From the NCBI GenBank assembly GCA_023418925.1, contig JAEZYS010000016.1, positions 186,001-250,000 on the forward strand: a stretch of DNA of 64,000 nucleotides, in the 5' to 3' direction. The notes under the pieces were generated by a model that was not told where the DNA came from, searched no databases, and saw only the letters and a list, made by a program, of their open reading frames with translations. Positions 33,406 through 44,297 of this stretch are shown one piece after another. Within the stretch, counting starts at the first letter, position 1. Every line of letters begins with the position of its first letter. The DNA is from Bacillota bacterium. GTDB lineage: Bacteria > Bacillota > Clostridia > Oscillospirales > Ruminococcaceae. The translations under genes were made by a program, and so were the position numbers.

Positions 33406-34497
33406 ATGACTAAAAAAATACTATGTTGTGCATTGGCACTTCTCACAGCAAGCACAATTCTGACAGGATGCGACTCTTTTACAAAAGTAACAAACGAAAC
33501 TGCTGCAGATACAGCAACGATAACAGTTGCAGATTCTCAGGCAGAAACCGAAGCAGGAACAACAGACGCTGAACAAGCAGCAGAAACTACTCAGCAGGAA
33601 ACTGCTCAGGAAGCAACAGCTGCAATTGATGAAAATGACCCTGACGTTCAGGCAGCAAAAGAGATGGTTGAAACGTTCGTCAGCTACATAAAAAGTGGTG
33701 ATAACGCAAAGGCTTCAGAAATGCTTTGGGCTGGTCAGGAATATGACTTCTTTGATGATTTCACACTTGACAGCTATACAATAAAGCTTTCAGATGACCA
33801 GTATTTTGAATACCAGAAATCATTTGATGTTGTGTTTAATATATCAGGAAGCAGTTGTGACCTGTTCCCTGATGGTCAGTCCACATGGCGTATTACAAGT
33901 GGTGATGGAGTGACAATTATAGACGAGTTCTTCCCTCTTGACAAAGTGCAGGAAATGCATGACAAATTTGAGATAACCAAATATGAGGGTAAGTACGACG
34001 GAACCTTGCTGAATAGTGCATATGACTATGCATATGGTTTTTCATTTTCAACTGACTGCTTTGAAATAAGCAGTGAAGATTTAAAGAATTTCAAGTGTGA
34101 CTCAGAGGCTATACATAAAATTTTCCACACATTAGATTTTTCAGAAAAACAGAATGTTCCCGTATCAGATATAGTAGCACAGATAAAGCAGGTTTATAAT
34201 GTAACTGTTTCAGAAGAAGATTTCAGCAATCGTTTTAATGACCTTATAGAAAACGGAGTAATGGCTGTTGGTGGTTGTGGTCATGGATCTGGATGGTATT
34301 TTTACAATCTTAAATCAAGTGCAGAAACAGATTCTACAATCACAGTAAACATTGAATATTACGGCGACAGCGGATATCTTGTCCCTGTAAAGGAATCATC
34401 ATATGTTTTCAATAAGAACAGTGACGGAACAATAACTCTTGACAGCGTATCGCAGGTGTATGACACAGGCGTAGCTCTTGGCAGTGGAGCAATATAA
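33406..34497 (+). CDS. Secreted lipoprotein of unknown function, tandem copy 2
   Basis: The 363-aa paralog of the preceding gene starts 45 bases after it. Signal peptide CALALLTASTILTGC, acidic Thr/Ala/Glu linker, then the same folded body (EYDFFDDFTLDSYTIKLS; SSCDLFPDGQS; NVPVSDIVAQIKQVYNVTVSEEDF). The C-terminal 40 residues and the leader region (GGAAAAAGTATAATGAC) are nearly identical between copies, while the linker and residues 205-245 differ most. This points to recent duplication followed by divergence of an exposed part. Confidence 0.85.
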   Translation: MTKKILCCALALLTASTILTGCDSFTKVTNETAADTATITVADSQAETEAGTTDAEQAAETTQQETAQEATAAIDENDPDVQAAKEMVETFVSYIKSGDNAKASEMLWAGQEYDFFDDFTLDSYTIKLSDDQYFEYQKSFDVVFNISGSSCDLFPDGQSTWRITSGDGVTIIDEFFPLDKVQEMHDKFEITKYEGKYDGTLLNSAYDYAYGFSFSTDCFEISSEDLKNFKCDSEAIHKIFHTLDFSEKQNVPVSDIVAQIKQVYNVTVSEEDFSNRFNDLIENGVMAVGGCGHGSGWYFYNLKSSAETDSTITVNIEYYGDSGYLVPVKESSYVFNKNSDGTITLDSVSQVYDTGVALGSGAI

Positions 34498-34524
34498 TGT
34501 CCACACAGCAACAATAGTATAAGG

Positions 34525-34559
34525 AAAAGCCATAGGAATTCATTGTTCCTGTGGCTTTT
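34525..34559 (+). terminator. Terminator of the tandem lipoprotein genes
   Basis: Stem AAAAGCCATAGGAA / TTCCTGTGGCTTTT with one G-U pair, then TGTTTT. Confidence 0.88.
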
Positions 34560-34582
34560 GTTTTAAAATATCAGGCAGAATA

Positions 34583-35005
34583 TTATCTGCTTTCCCTGCG
34601 TATTCTGATAAGCTTCTGAACATCGCCGTATAGCTCGTCAGACTTATTCAACTCAATTAATAACCAGCGCTGTCCCATTCCTTCTCTTGTGTTTTCATAT
34701 ATTTCACGCATTGCGTCAGACATTTGTGGCAGCACTGATTCAACCCGTTCCTTTTCCTTGCCTCCGACAACAAGGAGCATAGTGAAGTAGCCTGAACGCG
34801 GATAAAGCCTGCATAATGTACGACCAGCCTTATGGAATTTTACATTCCATCCAAGAAGGTTACTGTCCTTGCTGAACTCAATGCTGACAAGCGACTTGAA
34901 CTGCGTGTTAAGGTATTCATACAATTCATCAAACAGCGGGTTGCCGATGATTTCGCTGATTTCCTGTATGCTTGGCTTATAACTATTATCTTTAATATCA
35001 ATCAT
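34583..35005 (-). CDS. DUF3788 family protein (copy 2)
   Basis: The 140-aa protein shows the same plan as the gene at 15030: WNVKFHKAGRTLCRLYPR, MLLVVGGKEKERVES, REGMGQRWLLIELNKSDELYGDVQKLIRI. Function is unknown. I place the start at the ATG at 35005 because AAAGGA lies nine bases before it; the ATG at 35023 contains that site. It ends close to the terminator of the convergent lipoprotein genes, with no partner gene. Confidence 0.8.
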   Translation of the reverse strand: MIDIKDNSYKPSIQEISEIIGNPLFDELYEYLNTQFKSLVSIEFSKDSNLLGWNVKFHKAGRTLCRLYPRSGYFTMLLVVGGKEKERVESVLPQMSDAMREIYENTREGMGQRWLLIELNKSDELYGDVQKLIRIRRESR

Positions 35006-35163
35006 TTCCCGTTGTCCTTTCATAATTGTCTTATTATTTTTGAGCTAATAATATCATAAAAGCAAGTTTTAGTCAATTATATTATATCTTTGAAAATTCA
35101 GAGTAGTTTGTTGACAGTATGATTGTAGTATTTTAGAAGTTATAGTTTGTAGTGTTATTGAAA

Positions 35164-35200
35164 TATAAAAAAACACCCACAATTAAGTGAGTGCTTTTCT
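35164..35200 (-). terminator. Terminator downstream of the PemK-like gene
   Basis: On the minus strand AGCACTCAC pairs with GTGGGTGTT (short loop TTAATT), followed by seven T. Confidence 0.7.
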
Positions 35201-35317
35201 CAGAAAAAATAACAATTTTTTCTGTACTAAATGTTCTATAAAGAACACGTTATTTAATTGCCCATTTAAGGGTTCGTTCTAAATGTAACTTTAGTATATC
35301 ATATTATATGATATTTG

Positions 35318-35848
35318 TCAATATAGTATACTGCATATTTTATTAATTATTTTTTGTCTATCAGTTTTAACATTATAATGATTTATCTCAAGACTAGTGC
35401 ATACTCTCATAACATCAATAGATCTTATATCAGTAATTTGTAATCTGCTTTTTCCATTAGGGGTTTCATCTTCAATATCCATTTCATATAATTCATTACA
35501 CTTTCCAGAATCAGGCTTTATAGATACAGATGGAATTACTACGAATTTAGTTCCAAAATCTTTCAAAACATAACACCAATGGTCATCATAGGTTTCCTTT
35601 GGATATCCTCTCCTTAAATTCACATAAACCATTTGTCCTACAATAGGCCTTTTATGTGGACTTAAATTATAAATAACTTTTGAAGGATCATCATTATCCC
35701 CCACAAGCTTATTATAAAAATAAGATAATTCAACGATCCACTTATCTATTTCATCTACTAATTTTTCAGGATTATTATAATGTTGTAAATTCTTAATATT
35801 TCGTTTTATGAATCCAATTTTCTTGTCAATAAATTCGTCATTAACCAT
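35318..35848 (-). CDS. PemK/MazF-fold protein with N-terminal extension (copy 1)
   Basis: The 176-aa protein has a helical N-terminus of about 70 residues (LQHYNNPEKLVDEIDKWIVELSYFYNKL), followed by an SH3-like PemK/MazF domain: KRPIVGQMVYVNLRRGYPKE, WCYVLKDFGTKFVVIPS, SRLQITDIRSIDVMRV. PemK/MazF toxins are mRNA endonucleases, normally paired with an upstream antitoxin. No small antitoxin gene lies next to this one, so it may be a solitary or self-contained variant. It has its own promoter at 35885. Endonuclease activity is only inferred. Confidence 0.72.
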   Translation of the reverse strand: MVNDEFIDKKIGFIKRNIKNLQHYNNPEKLVDEIDKWIVELSYFYNKLVGDNDDPSKVIYNLSPHKRPIVGQMVYVNLRRGYPKETYDDHWCYVLKDFGTKFVVIPSVSIKPDSGKCNELYEMDIEDETPNGKSRLQITDIRSIDVMRVCTSLEINHYNVKTDRQKIINKICSILY

Positions 35849-35884
35849 GTAAGCATCTCCATGTCAAAAAATATGTATTAAATT

Positions 35885-35913
35885 ATTATAATACTTATTT
35901 TGACAAAATGCAA
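35885..35913 (-). promoter_or_regulatory. Promoter of the PemK-like gene
   Basis: TTGCAT, 17 bases, TATAAT on the minus strand, giving a leader of about 30 bases. Confidence 0.78.
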
Positions 35914-36021
35914 TACAACAATTAAAAATTATTGTATACTCATTTCTACATGCATTAATTACTTTATTAAGGGATAATATTAAATTTATAACACTAATTG
36001 AATAAAGAAGCTAAAGTATAA

Positions 36022-36052
36022 AAAGGGATACAGAGTAAATCCGTATCCCTTT
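36022..36052 (-). terminator. groEL terminator
   Basis: Stem AAAGGGATAC / GTATCCCTTT with 11-base loop and five T on the minus strand, 20 bases after the stop codon. Confidence 0.88.
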
Positions 36053-36071
36053 AAATATAATGAAATGTCTA

Positions 36072-37715
<1,644 letters not shown>

Positions 37716-37756
37716 TTAATAAATAGTATAAAAGCCTTAACAACTAATGAACTAAA

Positions 37757-38101
<345 letters not shown>

Positions 38102-38124
38102 TTAGCAATGTGTAATTATTTTTA

Positions 38125-38183
38125 TTAGCACTCTTTAACTTTGAGTGCTAAATATATTGTATCAATTTAAGCGAAAAAATCAA
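38125..38183 (-). promoter_or_regulatory. CIRCE operator (HrcA) and promoter of groES-groEL
   Basis: TTAGCACTC, nine bases, GAGTGCTAA (38125-38151) is a perfect CIRCE, the HrcA-binding inverted repeat. On the minus strand a promoter TTGATT-16-TACAAT (38156-38183) lies just upstream, so the operator covers the start of transcription. hrcA is not in the window. The rest of the gap to 38505 is AT-rich, with no other recognisable site. Confidence 0.97.
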
Positions 38184-38505
38184 GACCCTATTAAATGTAT
38201 TATCAATTTTTGTATAAATCAACAAAACAAACAATCCATATTACGCCTGAACTGTACATTTTTATAAAATTATAGTAATCCTATAAATACAGTATAGGTA
38301 TTATATGGTTTATCTATGCATTGTGAAAAATGAACATTTTTTTTCGATTTTATTTAAATACAACAACAAAATTGTTAAATTTACATTTTGTTAATAAATA
38401 AGTAATCAAAAGGCAATAAACGTTATGGCATATTCGTTTATAATTAGATGTATATAAAATAGACGGTTTAGTGTTACTTTAATATATAATTCAGGAGGGA
38501 AATAC

Positions 38506-39207
38506 ATGTCACTTGGAAAAGTTTTGGTTGTTGATGATGATAATAATATTTGTGAGTTGCTTAAGTTATATCTTGAAAAAGAAGGTTATGGAGTAATAGT
38601 TGCACATGACGGAGAAGAGGCCATTGTTAAGTTTAATGCCCTTAAACCAGACATTATTCTGCTTGACATAATGCTTCCTGAGCTTGACGGCTGGCAGGTA
38701 TGCCGTGAAATCAGAAAGAAGTCCAATCTGCCGATAATCATGATCACAGCAAAGAGTGAAACCTTTGATAAGGTTCTTGGTCTTGAACTCGGTGCAGATG
38801 ACTATATCGTAAAACCATTTGATACCAAGGAAGTTATTGCGAGAATCAAGGCAGTATCCAGACGTATCGGACAGGTTAATTCCGAAACAGAAGTCAAGGA
38901 AGTCCGTTATGACAAGCTTGTTGTAAACATGACAAGATATGAACTCAGAGTTGACGGCAAGGTTCAGGATACTCCTCCTAAGGAACTTGAGCTTCTGTTC
39001 TACTTAGCTTCAAATCCAAACAGAGTTTATACAAGAGACCAGCTTCTTGACGAAGTATGGGGATTTGAATATTACGGTGACTCCAGAACAATCGACGTTC
39101 ATATAAAAAGACTCAGAGAAAAGCTCGAAAATGTTTCTGACAGATGGGCGCTTAAAACTGTATGGGGCGTAGGCTACAAGTTCGAGGCAGAAGAGGAAAA
39201 TGCGTAA
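38506..39207 (+). CDS. OmpR/PhoB-family response regulator
   Basis: The 233-aa protein has a receiver domain with the phospho-acceptor Asp54 (IILLDIMLPELDGW), acidic VVDDDNN and the Lys of ADDYIVKPFD, followed by a winged-helix DNA-binding domain (PPKELELLFYLASNPNRVYTR, SRTIDVHIKRLREKLE). It overlaps the histidine kinase gene by eight bases, so the two are coupled. Target genes are unknown; the adjacent HtrA gene downstream hints at cell-envelope stress. Start at 38506 with GGAGGG upstream. Confidence 0.94.
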   Translation: MSLGKVLVVDDDNNICELLKLYLEKEGYGVIVAHDGEEAIVKFNALKPDIILLDIMLPELDGWQVCREIRKKSNLPIIMITAKSETFDKVLGLELGADDYIVKPFDTKEVIARIKAVSRRIGQVNSETEVKEVRYDKLVVNMTRYELRVDGKVQDTPPKELELLFYLASNPNRVYTRDQLLDEVWGFEYYGDSRTIDVHIKRLREKLENVSDRWALKTVWGVGYKFEAEEENA

Positions 39208-40624
39208 AAGCATATTCACTGAGTACTTTTATCTTTGTGCATCCATAGTTGCAGGTGCAATCATCTGCATGGGCGCTATACTTATAGTCGTATCGTCTGA
39301 AAACTACAAGATAGACCAGAAAAACAGAATGGTTTCAGCTACAGGGGCAGTTGAAGTCCAGACGAAGATCAGCTGCAGTGATAATGGTGGTGTCAACAGC
39401 CCGGAGCTTGACAACATTTACAGGAATCTGTCAGATGTCTATGATATGGAATTTTTGCTGTATTCAGGCGAAACAACACTGGCTTATTCAGAATCACCTC
39501 CTAACCATTATATCGGGAAGGAGCTTAACGAATGCATTCTGGAGCAGATCGGTGACAACGGGTATTTTGATATCAGCACGCTTGAAAACTATTTTAATGA
39601 AACAAGGTTTGCATACTGCAATAAAATTAAACTTGGTGAAACTGAATGTTACCTTATTGCTTCTGCTGACAGTACTCCGTATGTAAAATTTATAGCAAGA
39701 CTTGTGATGATTTACTTTCTGGCTTCAACAGTTTTAATTCTGCTGTTTGTTTTCCCTGTGATATATTTTGCAATGAGAAGGCTTCTCAAACCAGTTAAGG
39801 AAATGACACTTGCAGCAAAGCGATTCGGAGAAGGTGACTTTTCAAGAAAGCTTTGTATAACTGAGCAGAATGAGCTTGGATTTCTTGCAAACAGCCTTAA
39901 TGAAATGGCAAATTCTCTTGCTGTCCTTGAAGAAAACAGAAAGAGCTTTGTTTCAAATGTATCACATGAGCTTAAAACACCTATGACAACAATAGGCGGA
40001 TTTGTCGACGGTATACTTGACGGTACGATTCCAAAGGATATGCACAGGCATTATCTTCATATAGTATCTGGCGAGGTCGACAGACTTTCAAGGCTTGTGC
40101 GTTCAATGCTTAATATATCAAAGTATGAATCAGGCGAAGTCAATATGACAACCGAAAGCTTTGATATAGTGCCGCTTGCTGCAAAGACAGTATTTCTTTT
40201 TGAACAGCGAATTAGCGTAAAGGATGTCGAAATAAAGGGACTTGATGCTGACAGATTTATCGTAAATGCTGATAAGGACCTTATTCAACAGGTTTTATAT
40301 AATCTTATTGAAAATGCCGTAAAGTTTGTAAACAACAGCGGGTATATCTCCTTTGACTTCTCACAGACAGAGGAAAATGTCAGCATTAAAATCAGAAACA
40401 GCGGACAGGGACTAAGTGAGAATGAGATTTCAAGGGTTTTTGACAGATTTTATAAGGCAGACGAATCAAGGGGTATCGATAAAACAGGCGTAGGTCTGGG
40501 ACTTTCAATTGTAAGTTCAATTATCAGACTTCATAAAGGTAAAATACTTGTGCGAAGTGAGTGGAATGAGTACGTGGAGTTCGAGTTTACGCTTGAAAAA
40601 GGACATATTTCAATGAAAAAATGA
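39200..40624 (+). CDS. Membrane sensor histidine kinase
   Basis: The 474-aa protein has an N-terminal helix (about 8-31), an extracellular sensor of about 130 residues, a second helix (about 170-192), a HAMP linker (RRLLKPVKEMTLAAKRFGEGDF), a HisKA domain with phospho-acceptor His256 (SNVSHELKTPMTTIGGF), and an HATPase domain (N box LIENAVKF, G boxes RNSGQGLS and TGVGLGLSIV). The signal is unknown. It forms the partner of the 38506 regulator and precedes an HtrA protease, an arrangement often seen in envelope-stress systems. Confidence 0.95.
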   Translation: MRKSIFTEYFYLCASIVAGAIICMGAILIVVSSENYKIDQKNRMVSATGAVEVQTKISCSDNGGVNSPELDNIYRNLSDVYDMEFLLYSGETTLAYSESPPNHYIGKELNECILEQIGDNGYFDISTLENYFNETRFAYCNKIKLGETECYLIASADSTPYVKFIARLVMIYFLASTVLILLFVFPVIYFAMRRLLKPVKEMTLAAKRFGEGDFSRKLCITEQNELGFLANSLNEMANSLAVLEENRKSFVSNVSHELKTPMTTIGGFVDGILDGTIPKDMHRHYLHIVSGEVDRLSRLVRSMLNISKYESGEVNMTTESFDIVPLAAKTVFLFEQRISVKDVEIKGLDADRFIVNADKDLIQQVLYNLIENAVKFVNNSGYISFDFSQTEENVSIKIRNSGQGLSENEISRVFDRFYKADESRGIDKTGVGLGLSIVSSIIRLHKGKILVRSEWNEYVEFEFTLEKGHISMKK

Positions 40625-40821
40625 TTGGGGTCAGGGGCAGGAAAACACTGGACATATCAGTTCACAGCCTGAAAGGCAGAATTGGTTTTATCAGTATTTC
40701 TCTTGTATCCTGGCCTTGTTATGTTTTACGGGGAATGTTGAAAAATCAAGGTTTATATTCACTTTTGCCCGCAACTATATTTTTAAACAGACAAAACATC
40801 AAGAAAGGCTAGGTCATACAT

Positions 40822-42762
40822 ATGGATGAAGATAAAATGACAAAATTGACACCTCCCGATGAGGAGAAAAATGAAAATGAAGAACACTCAAGTTTTTCTG
40901 AAGAAGCCGCAAAAATAACTTTCAGGGTTGATTCCGAAAAGGAGAAAACTCTTGTTGAAAGCGAAGAGGGAACTCCATTTGGAACTATGCCTGAAATTGC
41001 GGAAGAAAAAATTGAGGAAATAACTGAACCATCAGAACAGGAAAGCAGTGAGCCTGCGCAGGAACCAGTCAAGGAATTTACAAAAATCCCGATAAATGTG
41101 AAAACCCCAGAAAGCGTTTCAAGACCAATAGAGAACAAACCAGATACTGCACCGGTACTGCCATTCCAACAGTCACAGCCTATACAGCAAATTCCGCCTG
41201 TTCAGCAGTATACATCACCAATGCCTGCTGCACCACAGAATCAGCAGTCACCGTCTGCTTTCTCAGAAATGGATATGAATAAATCACAGCCAAAGCCTCC
41301 ATATGGACAGCAGCCGCAGCAATATAACAGACCAACACAGCCATATGGCCAGCCACAGCAGTTCAGCCAGCCAATGCCTCCATATGGACAACAGCCACAA
41401 CAATATAACAGACCAACACAGCCATATGGCCAGCCACAGCAGTTTAGCCAGCCAATTCCTCCATATGGACAACAGCCACAACAGTATAACATGCCAACAC
41501 AGCCATACGGTCAGCCGGTTTCTGTGCCGCCTGTTCCACCGATAAATCCTGAAGCAGAGCAGAAGAAAAAGAAGCTTTCAAGGGGATGGCTTATCGGAAT
41601 AATAAGCTTTATATGCGTAATGCTTGCCATTATAATTATCTTGCTTATTGTTGGCGCATCAAGTGAAATAACAAGCAGTGACAATGTTGATAATAATCAA
41701 TCGTATTCTGATAATGAGGATAAGACTACAGGCAAGGACGCAGAAAATAAAGGTGACGGAGATGTTATTGTAAATATTCCTGTTCAAGACAGACCAAAGC
41801 TTGAAGATGAGCTTTATGCTGATAAGGATTCAGGCTTGTTTACAACCGTAGGTGTTTCGAAGTATGTTTCCCCATGTGTAGTAGGAATTGAAGCTTATGG
41901 AGATACAAAGCTTTATCCTGTTTCATCAGGCTCGGGAATAATTCTTTCCACCGAAGGATATATAATCACAAATGCTCATGTTATTGAGGGCACAAAATCA
42001 TATAAGGCGGTTCTCAGTGACGGCAAGGAATATATCGCAGTGCTTATCGGCAAGGATTATAAAACTGACCTTGCAGTGCTTAAAATAGAAGCCAAGAATT
42101 TGACGGCCGCAGATTTTGGAAATTCTGATCAGATCAGTATTGGTGAGCAGGTTGCAGTTATAGGCAACCCTGGTGATTTCTCAAATACAGTATCATTCGG
42201 ATATGTTTCAGGACTTAACCGAGAAGTTACTGCAATTGAAAACGGCTATAAAATGAAGTGTATACAGACAGATGCCGCAGTAAATCCGGGTAATTCCGGC
42301 GGACCTCTTGTAAACATGTATGGTCAGGTAATCGGAGTTGTTTCAGCAAAGTATGTAGCAACCGATTATGAAGGCATAGGCTTTGCTATTTCAATAAACG
42401 AAGCCCTTCCGATTGTAAAGGATATTATTTCAAAGGGATATATATCTGACAGAGTGAGAATAGGCATTTTATATGTTGCATTAGATGCCAATTCCGCAAA
42501 AGAGCTTAATGTTGTACCTGGACTTCTCGTCAGGGAGATAGATCCGAAGTGTGATGTAGCAAATACAGACCTTCAGGTTGATGATATAATCACAGAAATC
42601 GACGGCAAAGAAGTGTATGACGGCGATTCAATTTTAAAAGCTTTAAGCGGAAAGAAGCCTGGGGACACTATTAAAATCAAGGCATATAGAGTAAATATCG
42701 CAGGTGAAGCAACCGAGCTTGAAGTAGAATGTAAGCTTGAGCAGGATACATCTTTAAGCTAA
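40822..42762 (+). CDS. HtrA/DegP-like membrane serine protease with Pro/Gln-rich cytosolic repeats
   Basis: The 646-aa protein has a long cytosolic N-terminus (acidic to about residue 90, then Pro/Gln-rich with three 27-residue repeats), one membrane helix (about 254-280), and an external trypsin-like protease with the triad His386 (TNAHVIEG), Asp416 (KTDLAVLKI) and Ser492 (NPGNSGGPL), ending in a PDZ domain (VPGLLVREIDPKC..VDDIITEIDGKEV). HtrA enzymes degrade misfolded surface proteins. The start codon at 40822 has AGGT a few bases upstream, a weak site. A two-component system lies directly upstream and probably controls it. Confidence 0.93.
   Translation: MDEDKMTKLTPPDEEKNENEEHSSFSEEAAKITFRVDSEKEKTLVESEEGTPFGTMPEIAEEKIEEITEPSEQESSEPAQEPVKEFTKIPINVKTPESVSRPIENKPDTAPVLPFQQSQPIQQIPPVQQYTSPMPAAPQNQQSPSAFSEMDMNKSQPKPPYGQQPQQYNRPTQPYGQPQQFSQPMPPYGQQPQQYNRPTQPYGQPQQFSQPIPPYGQQPQQYNMPTQPYGQPVSVPPVPPINPEAEQKKKKLSRGWLIGIISFICVMLAIIIILLIVGASSEITSSDNVDNNQSYSDNEDKTTGKDAENKGDGDVIVNIPVQDRPKLEDELYADKDSGLFTTVGVSKYVSPCVVGIEAYGDTKLYPVSSGSGIILSTEGYIITNAHVIEGTKSYKAVLSDGKEYIAVLIGKDYKTDLAVLKIEAKNLTAADFGNSDQISIGEQVAVIGNPGDFSNTVSFGYVSGLNREVTAIENGYKMKCIQTDAAVNPGNSGGPLVNMYGQVIGVVSAKYVATDYEGIGFAISINEALPIVKDIISKGYISDRVRIGILYVALDANSAKELNVVPGLLVREIDPKCDVANTDLQVDDIITEIDGKEVYDGDSILKALSGKKPGDTIKIKAYRVNIAGEATELEVECKLEQDTSLS
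41296..41520 (+). repeat. Three 81-bp tandem repeats inside the HtrA gene
   Basis: Copies begin at 41296, 41377 and 41458 (period 81 bp, 27 residues), encoding PPYGQQPQQYNRPTQPYGQP plus QQFSQP. The copies differ at only a few bases. The repeats are in frame, so copy-number change would alter protein length without breaking the frame. Confidence 0.93.
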
Positions 42763-42773
42763 GTAAGGATTAT

Positions 42774-42813
42774 AAAAAGTTCGTCAACCTTTCAAGGCTG
42801 GCGAACTTTTTTT
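42774..42813 (+). terminator. Terminator of the HtrA gene, sharing its 5' arm with the hairpin elements (copy D)
   Basis: AAAAAGTTCG / CGAACTTTTT enclose an inner CAACCTT..AAGGCTG hairpin, with TTTTTTT at the end. The left half (AAAAGTTCGTCAACCTTTC) is the same as the first 20 or so bases of elements A, B and F. Confidence 0.88.
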
Positions 42814-43531
42814 ACATATTCCCAGACAAACTCATTACCACTGCTGTTACAGCAATAGGACAGGTTTCACATCTTAGTATACGTTCACCCAGCCAAACTG
42901 CACTTGCCCCACCAGCAACAGCTTTCTCAACCTCGCCATACTCAAATCCACCCTCCGAGCCTATCATCACGGCAACAGATTTCTGCGAGTCAATACCCGT
43001 TTCTGAAAGCTTTGTGCCCTCATTTTCATAACAGATTATCTTTACATCACTTTTCTGCATATCCGCAACAGCTTCCTCAAAGCTCATAAGTGGCGCAATT
43101 TCGGGGATAATACCCCTGCCTGCCTGCTTTGCCGCCTCAAGTGAAATCTTCTGAAGTCTGTCACGTTTTTTCTCAAAATCACGCTTGTCAGGTCTTGAAA
43201 CACATCTTTTTGATAAAAAGGGTACAATCCTTGATACGCCCAGTTCGGCAGTTTTCTGCACAATTAGTTCAAGCTTGTCCTGCTTAGGAACAGCCTGATA
43301 AAGCGTCAGAAATACAGACGGCTCGCTTTTGGATGGGATAGAATTATCAATCCTGCAAACAACATCGCTGTCCGTCATGGATACAATCTTGCAGTTGTAA
43401 TCAGTTCCGCATGAACAAAACGTTATATCATCTCCGATTTTCATTCTGAGCGAACGTCCGATGTGTCTCGCATCGTCACCGGTAACTGTTATAAAATCTC
43501 CGCTGACGGAGTCCGTAAAAAATCTCGGCAT
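42812..43531 (-). CDS. rsmE: 16S rRNA m3U1498 methyltransferase RsmE
   Basis: The 239-aa SPOUT methyltransferase modifies U1498 of 16S rRNA. N-terminal PUA-like part: MPRFFTDS, DARHIGRSLRMKIGDDI; the SPOUT knot has QKTAELGVSRIVPFLSKRCVSR, AAKQAGRGIIPEIAP, AVMIGSEGGFEYGEVEKAV and LGERILRCETCPIAV. All are family hallmarks and the length is normal. It is convergent with the HtrA gene and shares its terminator region. Often found with prmA, but that gene is absent here. Confidence 0.96.
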   Translation of the reverse strand: MPRFFTDSVSGDFITVTGDDARHIGRSLRMKIGDDITFCSCGTDYNCKIVSMTDSDVVCRIDNSIPSKSEPSVFLTLYQAVPKQDKLELIVQKTAELGVSRIVPFLSKRCVSRPDKRDFEKKRDRLQKISLEAAKQAGRGIIPEIAPLMSFEEAVADMQKSDVKIICYENEGTKLSETGIDSQKSVAVMIGSEGGFEYGEVEKAVAGGASAVWLGERILRCETCPIAVTAVVMSLSGNM

Positions 43532-43555
43532 AGTATTATCAGTCCTTTAAGTTAC

Positions 43556-43584
43556 TTGATTAATAGGGCAAAAAGTGTTAGAAT
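43556..43584 (+). promoter_or_regulatory. Promoter of the nitroreductase gene
   Basis: TTGATT, 17 bases, TAGAAT, about 30 bases before the ATG at 43615. Confidence 0.72.
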
Positions 43585-43614
43585 AATAAGAAAATAGCGA
43601 TTGGAGTTAAATAT

Positions 43615-44247
43615 ATGGGTGAGCTTAATAACTGTATTAAATCAAGACGTAGCATAAGAAAATTTTTGTCCGACAGAATTTCCGAAGCTGATATAAAAGA
43701 AATAATTGAATCCGCAGTGAATGCCCCAAGTGCCTGCAGCAGTCAGTGCTGGCATTTCATTGCCGTGCAGGATACCGCCCTCAAAGAAAAGCTTGTGAAA
43801 GCTTGTGAGGATTTCATTAAAGAATTTTATTCAGACGCTGATTATTCCGACAATGTTATATCAGGCAGAATTAAGCAGCTAACTTTCTTTAAAAACGCTC
43901 CTCTTGTAATCTTTGCTTTTCTGACTAATATGGAATATCATGACCCAAGGGTAACTGAATATTACGCAAAGAAAGGCTTTACGAAAAGACAGATGTCTGA
44001 ATCACTTGGTTATCCCGACATTCTTTCCGTTGGAGCAGCAATACAGAACATGCTTCTGACAATACACGATAAAGGTCTTGGTGCATGCTGGATGAACGAT
44101 CCCGTTGCTGCGGAAAAGAACATATGCAAAGTGCTGAACGTGCCGGAAGGCTGCCGCCTTATGAGTGTTATCCCTGTCGGAAAGCCTGCATATACTCCTA
44201 AAGAAAAAACAATGAAACCTCTTGAAGAAGTTCTGGAAATTAGATAA
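43615..44247 (+). CDS. Nitroreductase-family flavoprotein
   Basis: The 210-aa protein begins with the FMN-binding RRSIRKFLSDRISEADIKEIIESAVNAPSACSSQCWHFI and has the second flavin motif SVGAAIQNMLLTIHDKGLGACWM and a C-terminal VIPVGKPAYTPKEK. Such FMN enzymes use NAD(P)H to reduce nitro-compounds, quinones or related acceptors; the physiological substrate is unknown. The length is normal. The following gene (44298) starts 50 bases later and could be in the same transcript. Confidence 0.92.
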   Translation: MGELNNCIKSRRSIRKFLSDRISEADIKEIIESAVNAPSACSSQCWHFIAVQDTALKEKLVKACEDFIKEFYSDADYSDNVISGRIKQLTFFKNAPLVIFAFLTNMEYHDPRVTEYYAKKGFTKRQMSESLGYPDILSVGAAIQNMLLTIHDKGLGACWMNDPVAAEKNICKVLNVPEGCRLMSVIPVGKPAYTPKEKTMKPLEEVLEIR

Positions 44248-44297
44248 AATTATTATACACTGAATTATGACATTTTACAATACATCGGGGGTTAGTC

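Noticed and set aside
35849..36071. Type III toxin-antitoxin (ToxI-like) repeats upstream of the PemK-like gene
   Set aside because: ToxN also has a PemK-like fold, but there is no tandem repeat array of about 36 bases between the promoter and the gene.
40621..40812. A 63-codon open frame overlapping the histidine kinase stop (ATGA)
   Set aside because: The overlap looks like coupling, but the protein has no recognisable domain or signal. The HtrA gene follows with a weak ribosome site, so this is more likely spacer. A small peptide cannot be excluded.
41296..41520. CRISPR-like tandem repeats
   Set aside because: The repeats are 81 bp, in frame, directly adjacent without unique spacers, and lie within a protease gene. 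The 57-bp repeats at 5461 also lack regular spacers.
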